This document shows, in pieces, positions 14,789 through 17,723 of a stretch of 17,723 bases of DNA. Source of the stretch: Sulfurimonas sp. (GTDB lineage Bacteria; Campylobacterota; Campylobacteria; Campylobacterales; Sulfurimonadaceae); contig JALUZQ010000249.1 of assembly GCA_027011725.1 (NCBI GenBank), positions 1 to 17,723 on the forward strand, written 5' to 3'. Each line of letters opens with the position of its first letter. Position 1 is the first letter of the stretch. The notes beneath the pieces were generated by a model. That model was not told where the DNA came from. It searched no databases and saw only the letters and a list, made by a program, of their open reading frames with translations. A program made the position numbers and the translations under genes.

Positions 14789-15928
14789 TTATCTTTTAAT
14801 AAGAGAGAGGAATTCCGAAAATATGTAACGACTCTCTTTTGGACCAGGAGAAGCTTCTGGATGGTGTTGTACTGAGAAAATAGGCTCATCGTTATATTTG
14901 AGTCCTTCAATAGTATTGTCAAAAAGATTTTTATGCGTTACTTCTGCTATTTCAGTAATATTATCAGGTACATTATAGTTGTGATTTTGCGCTGTAATCT
15001 CAACAAAACCTGTCTTTTCATTTTTCACAGGATGGTTTCCGCCATGGTGACCAAATTTTAGCTTAAAGGTGTCATATCCATGAGAAATAGAGAGGAGTTG
15101 ATGCCCTAAACAGATGCCAAACATCGGCACTTTTGCAGCAATAAGTTTTTTGATCTGCTCCTGCTCACGTTTTAGAACAAGTGGATCCCCCGGGCCGTTT
15201 GATAAAAAGACACCGTCAATGAGTTTTTCATTGTATTTTTCTATCAAATCTTCAGCTATAAAGTCATTTGGTATGACCTCTACTTCTATGCCGGCACTGA
15301 CAAGTTCATTTAATATATTGCGTTTAACACCAAAATCTATGGCAACAATCTTTGCCTGCGCTTTTGGCGGTTCATCATACTTGAACGCTCTGTAAGAAAA
15401 AGTACTTGAGTTATGCTTGTATGGTTCTTTTGTACTCACCTGTTCTATGTAGTTCACATCTTCAATGCGTGGAGAGCTTTCTAGGATTTTTTTGAGTTCT
15501 TCTTTGTCACTGACTTCCGTAGAAGCGACCATCATCATAGCCCCTTCACGTCTGAGCATCTTCGTGAGGTATCTTGTGTCAATGTTACAAATCCCCATCA
15601 CATCATTGTCCTCTAAAAATTCATGGAGTGACTTCTGGGCTCTAAAGTTTGAGTAACGCGCTTGATACTTACGGACTATCATCCCTTTGGCATGAGCTTT
15701 TTGGCTCTCCATATCTTGGTCGTTCACACCGACATTTCCTATCTCGGGAGCGGTAAAAGTTACGAACTGACCTGCGTAAGATGGGTCACTCATTATCTCT
15801 TGATAGCCTGTCATAGAGGTATTAAAAACTATCTCACCTACTTCTGTCTTTTGTGCACCAAAGCTCTCAGCTTCTAGGTACGTTCCGTTTTCCAAATAGA
15901 TCCAAACTTTTTTCAATTCAATGCTCAT
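14789..15928 (-). CDS. carA: Carbamoyl phosphate synthase small (glutaminase) subunit CarA
   Basis: Releases ammonia from glutamine for the large subunit CarB to form carbamoyl phosphate for arginine and pyrimidine synthesis. The 379-residue protein has the CarA N-terminal domain (VWIYLENGTYLEAESFGA; FNTSMTGYQEIMSDPSYAGQ; IDTRYLTKMLRREGAM) and a class I glutamine amidotransferase domain (about 192-379) with FLSNGPGDP (241-249), nucleophile C273 in FGICLGHQ, and H356 plus E358 in QHHPEASPGP. Length and motifs are complete. ATG (15926-15928) follows GGAG, 3 bases after the DUF507 stop, so both are in one transcript. carB is not in the window, as is common in this phylum where carA and carB are often unlinked. 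An intrinsic terminator follows. Confidence 0.96.
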   Translation of the reverse strand: MSIELKKVWIYLENGTYLEAESFGAQKTEVGEIVFNTSMTGYQEIMSDPSYAGQFVTFTAPEIGNVGVNDQDMESQKAHAKGMIVRKYQARYSNFRAQKSLHEFLEDNDVMGICNIDTRYLTKMLRREGAMMMVASTEVSDKEELKKILESSPRIEDVNYIEQVSTKEPYKHNSSTFSYRAFKYDEPPKAQAKIVAIDFGVKRNILNELVSAGIEVEVIPNDFIAEDLIEKYNEKLIDGVFLSNGPGDPLVLKREQEQIKKLIAAKVPMFGICLGHQLLSISHGYDTFKLKFGHHGGNHPVKNEKTGFVEITAQNHNYNVPDNITEIAEVTHKNLFDNTIEGLKYNDEPIFSVQHHPEASPGPKESRYIFSEFLSLIKR

Positions 15929-15931
15929 CTT

Positions 15932-16483
15932 CTACTCCATTCCTCTTTTCATTAACTCTTCACGGTAAAGCTTTTCATGTAAAATGTCAAACTCATCAGT
16001 TCCCGGGATAAATTTTCGTTTGTATGAACGTATTTTATTCATCACTGCATCTTCTATTTCTGAACTGTCTGCCATAAACGCAGTCATTGCATTATAGATG
16101 ACATTTTTCACACGGTTCTCCGTCACATCAAAATGTATAAGATCCTCTTCGTAGAGTTCATCAAGTATTTTGTGTGAAAGGTCAGAGAAACGTTCTTCAT
16201 AATCAAGTATAACACCAAATTCAGGTGCAAGTTTCTTCTTAATCATAAAAAAGAGCTGTCGCTCATCTGCAAGCATAAATTCTATTTCATCTTCATTGGC
16301 ATCACAGATCTCATTGACTTTTTCCTCTAAGGCCATCTCTTGTTTGACACTCTCAAGCAGCACTTTTTCTGCTTCAGCCACTATGGGTTCTAGCCCTTTT
16401 GTCATAGAGACGATACCACTTTTATTGAGTTCTATTGCAATTTTATTTGCAATGTGAGGAATAGTTTTTTGAGTCATTTTCAT
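15932..16483 (-). CDS. DUF507 family protein
   Basis: A 183-residue, highly charged, mostly helical soluble protein of unknown function. Motifs recalled for DUF507 are visible: IPHIANKIAIELNKSG at the start, a two-repeat layout in which an E-rich helical first half (to about 90) is followed by a similar second half (LSHKILDELYEEDLIHFD, NRVKNVIYNAMTAFM), and a basic C-terminal stretch KIRSYKRKFIPGTDEFDILH. Members occur in Campylobacterota and Aquificota, typically beside carA. The ATG at 16481-16483 is used here; a second ATG two codons on is an alternative. AGG lies 9 bases upstream, a modest ribosome-binding site. It is the first gene of the unit with carA. One octamer word lies at 16076-16083. 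Confidence 0.85.
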   Translation of the reverse strand: MKMTQKTIPHIANKIAIELNKSGIVSMTKGLEPIVAEAEKVLLESVKQEMALEEKVNEICDANEDEIEFMLADERQLFFMIKKKLAPEFGVILDYEERFSDLSHKILDELYEEDLIHFDVTENRVKNVIYNAMTAFMADSSEIEDAVMNKIRSYKRKFIPGTDEFDILHEKLYREELMKRGME

Positions 16484-16513
16484 AATTAGTGCCTAGAGTA
16501 AATTTATTGTGAT

Positions 16514-16547
16514 ATTCTACACTATTAAATGTAAAACTTTGATTATA
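16514..16547 (-). promoter_or_regulatory. Candidate promoter elements for DUF507-carA
   Basis: The 174-base gap between two divergent genes contains, on the minus strand, TATAAT at 16542-16547 and TAGAAT at 16514-16519; either could serve as a -10 box for the DUF507-carA unit. No matching -35 hexamer is clear. Low-confidence call based on AT-rich hexamers only. Confidence 0.3.
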
Positions 16548-16580
16548 TTTAGCTCATATCTCATTTTCTGCTCTAAAATT

Positions 16581-16609
16581 TTGTAATTTATATAATAAAA
16601 TGTTATACT
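16581..16609 (+). promoter_or_regulatory. Candidate sigma-70 promoter of the lipoprotein gene
   Basis: TTGTAA (16581-16586) and TATACT (16604-16609) are separated by 17 bases, the standard sigma-70 spacing, and a further TATAAT lies at 16591-16596 within the spacer. The start codon is at 16658, so the leader would be about 40 bases. AAAGGGGAAA (about 16644-16653) is the ribosome-binding site. Confidence 0.5.
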
Positions 16610-16657
16610 TTTTACAGATTATTCGATGGAATTCTTTACTCTTAAAGGGGAAACATC

Positions 16658-17723
16658 ATGAAAAGAAGAAAGTTTATACACCTGAGTGCACTTACGGCTC
16701 TGTCACTGCAAAGTTCTCTAACACTGACAGGCTGTGGCAATTCAAGCAGTAAAAAATCAACTCAGCTAAACGCAGCCACCATAGATGACAATGTACGTTC
16801 AATCACAGCACTGCAAAGTGAGAATGAACTGCTCCACACACAGATAAAACAAAAGAGTGTTTCTCTGCTTGAGTCCTCTGATGCCGCAGAACTCTTTCAA
16901 AAGTTTCAAAATAACGAACTAACACTCACTCCAAACGCAACAGATATCTACTTCCCGCAAAATAAGCTTTGGAGTAGTTATCAGGCATCACACTCTCTTG
17001 CCTATGAGCATCTCACATCACAACTGACAAAACTCAAGGCAAGTTTTAGAATTTATGACCATAAACAGACACAGCAAAAACAAAATGGCATGCGGGGTGC
17101 TGCACTAGCCGCTCCTGAGAAATCTCCAGCCATAGACAGTGCCGTAGCTACATTTTTACAGGCTGTGGAAGATTTTAAAAACCTTAAATTTGGTGCAGTA
17201 GCCATTGATGGGCTTACGCTTTCCATTAAGCTTGTGTATGTTGTTATAGAACAGGTAAAGGACTCAACAGCAGGACAGTATATGCTCGGTCTTGTCTTTG
17301 GAGCGATAGAGTCACTGCTAAAGAACATCCAGCAAAAATCACTTTCCAATTTGGACTTCTCTTCCAACCAAGATATAGCCCTGAGCATTGCAAAAATGGC
17401 ACTTGCCATCATCAGTGTGCAAAGTCTCAGCACTATCTCTACCTATTCACCGCAACGTTCTGCACTCAATGCAGCTGCCACTGAAGATGCAACAGACACA
17501 GAGACTGCAACACTCATACAAAACCTCGTACTCCAAAGCCAGTTGATTAGCACACTTATGGCAATTATTAACAAAATCATTGCAGAGGTTGTACTGGCAA
17601 CGACAACACTTGCAGGTAATGTCACAGACCCTAATTACCAACTCACAGACGCTGACAAAGCGCTCATCGCTTCACTCAAGCCGCTTTCATCTGTACTTGC
17701 CCTGCTTGGACTCATTGTCAAAG
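16658..17723 (+). CDS. Unrecognised lipoprotein with twin-arginine-like signal (3' end beyond the window)
   Basis: Open from ATG at 16658 to the window edge (355 codons, no stop), so incomplete. The N-terminus KRRKFIHLSALTALSL has adjacent arginines (R3, R4) with F6, resembling a Tat motif, then a hydrophobic stretch and a lipobox LTGC with C26 as the lipidation site. The mature part has a Ser/Asn/Lys-rich linker, a probable helical section (45-90), then a mainly alpha-helical, Ala/Leu/Ser/Thr-rich section with three long apolar stretches (about 178-222, 238-260, 284-320) separated by polar linkers. No enzyme motif, heme site or metal cluster is seen. I do not recognise the family. Good spacing of ribosome-binding site and start, and the fact that the frame stays open for over 1 kb, support a real gene. 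Codon use resembles the neighbours. Confidence 0.8.
   Translation, partial: MKRRKFIHLSALTALSLQSSLTLTGCGNSSSKKSTQLNAATIDDNVRSITALQSENELLHTQIKQKSVSLLESSDAAELFQKFQNNELTLTPNATDIYFPQNKLWSSYQASHSLAYEHLTSQLTKLKASFRIYDHKQTQQKQNGMRGAALAAPEKSPAIDSAVATFLQAVEDFKNLKFGAVAIDGLTLSIKLVYVVIEQVKDSTAGQYMLGLVFGAIESLLKNIQQKSLSNLDFSSNQDIALSIAKMALAIISVQSLSTISTYSPQRSALNAAATEDATDTETATLIQNLVLQSQLISTLMAIINKIIAEVVLATTTLAGNVTDPNYQLTDADKALIASLKPLSSVLALLGLIVK

Larger units (their letters stand above)
346..16775. repeat. Dispersed octamer CTGCGTTT / AAACGCAG, 18 copies
   Basis: Exact copies found by reading both strands. CTGCGTTT starts at 346, 4641, 4917, 5541, 6483, 6612, 6827 and 8299. AAACGCAG starts at 1784, 4772, 5158, 8568, 9042, 9078, 9786, 12586, 16076 and 16768. 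The flanks favour A or G before and A after (consensus RCTGCGTTTA, about 10 of 18 each for the leading and trailing A). Base composition predicts about 0.5 copies in this window. All are inside genes and 12 are in addB-addA. Relative to the coding strand nine are in each orientation. Not a known repeat that I can name. Confidence 0.7.

Noticed and set aside
17053..17641. Minus-strand open frames inside the terminal lipoprotein gene
   Set aside because: The plus-strand frame has a good start, signal peptide and lipobox and stays open; the reverse frames are Ser/Cys-rich shadows.
1..17723. CRISPR arrays, tRNA/rRNA genes, insertion sequences or prophage remnants
   Set aside because: No regularly spaced direct repeats, cloverleaf-like or rRNA-like sequence, terminal inverted repeats with transposase, or phage genes were seen; gene packing is ordinary core-genome style.

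Overview
The window looks like a chromosomal segment of a free-living Campylobacterota (epsilonproteobacterium), most likely Sulfurimonas-like. The grounds are moderate-to-low GC coding DNA, a ccoN-O-Q-P cytochrome cbb3 oxidase cluster followed by FixH and AddB/AddA, and carA next to a DUF507 gene. From memory, Campylobacter jejuni carries much the same order (Cj1481c to Cj1495c). There are no rRNA, tRNA, CRISPR, phage or transposase genes, and no gene-free stretch longer than about 240 bases.

Layout. (1) 1-1136, plus strand: the 3' end of modB and complete modC, the permease and ATPase of a molybdate ABC importer. (2) 1191-4577, plus strand: two tandem paralogues, each a receiver domain, a degenerate GGDEF domain and an EAL domain with all expected catalytic residues. 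They are probable c-di-GMP phosphodiesterases or sensors. (3) 4558-14547, minus strand: one long, tightly packed gene run. Reading 5' to 3' it is ccoN, ccoO, ccoQ, ccoP, a small DUF4006-like membrane protein, a 29-residue single-helix peptide, a TPM-like membrane protein, FixH, AddB and AddA. The first eight genes concern the high-affinity terminal oxidase or its assembly. The last two encode a double-strand-break helicase-nuclease. (4) 14548-14788: the ccoN leader, with a 22-bp near-perfect palindrome, and a rho-independent terminator behind carA. (5) 14789-16483, minus strand: a DUF507 gene followed by carA. (6) 16658 to the window end, plus strand: an unrecognised lipoprotein with Tat-like N-terminus, cut by the window edge.

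The main candidate for something undescribed is an octamer, CTGCGTTT/AAACGCAG. By hand count it occurs 18 times where about 0.5 is expected by chance. All copies lie inside genes, in three codon phases and equally in both orientations, and 12 fall within addB-addA. This looks like DNA-level selection (an uptake, recombination, modification or genome-organisation word) rather than a protein motif. Other points of interest are the 29-residue peptide in the cbb3 operon, the twin REC-degenerate GGDEF-EAL proteins whose receiver domains share an acidic-pocket substitution, a G7 tract at one of their start sites, and the ccoN leader palindrome.
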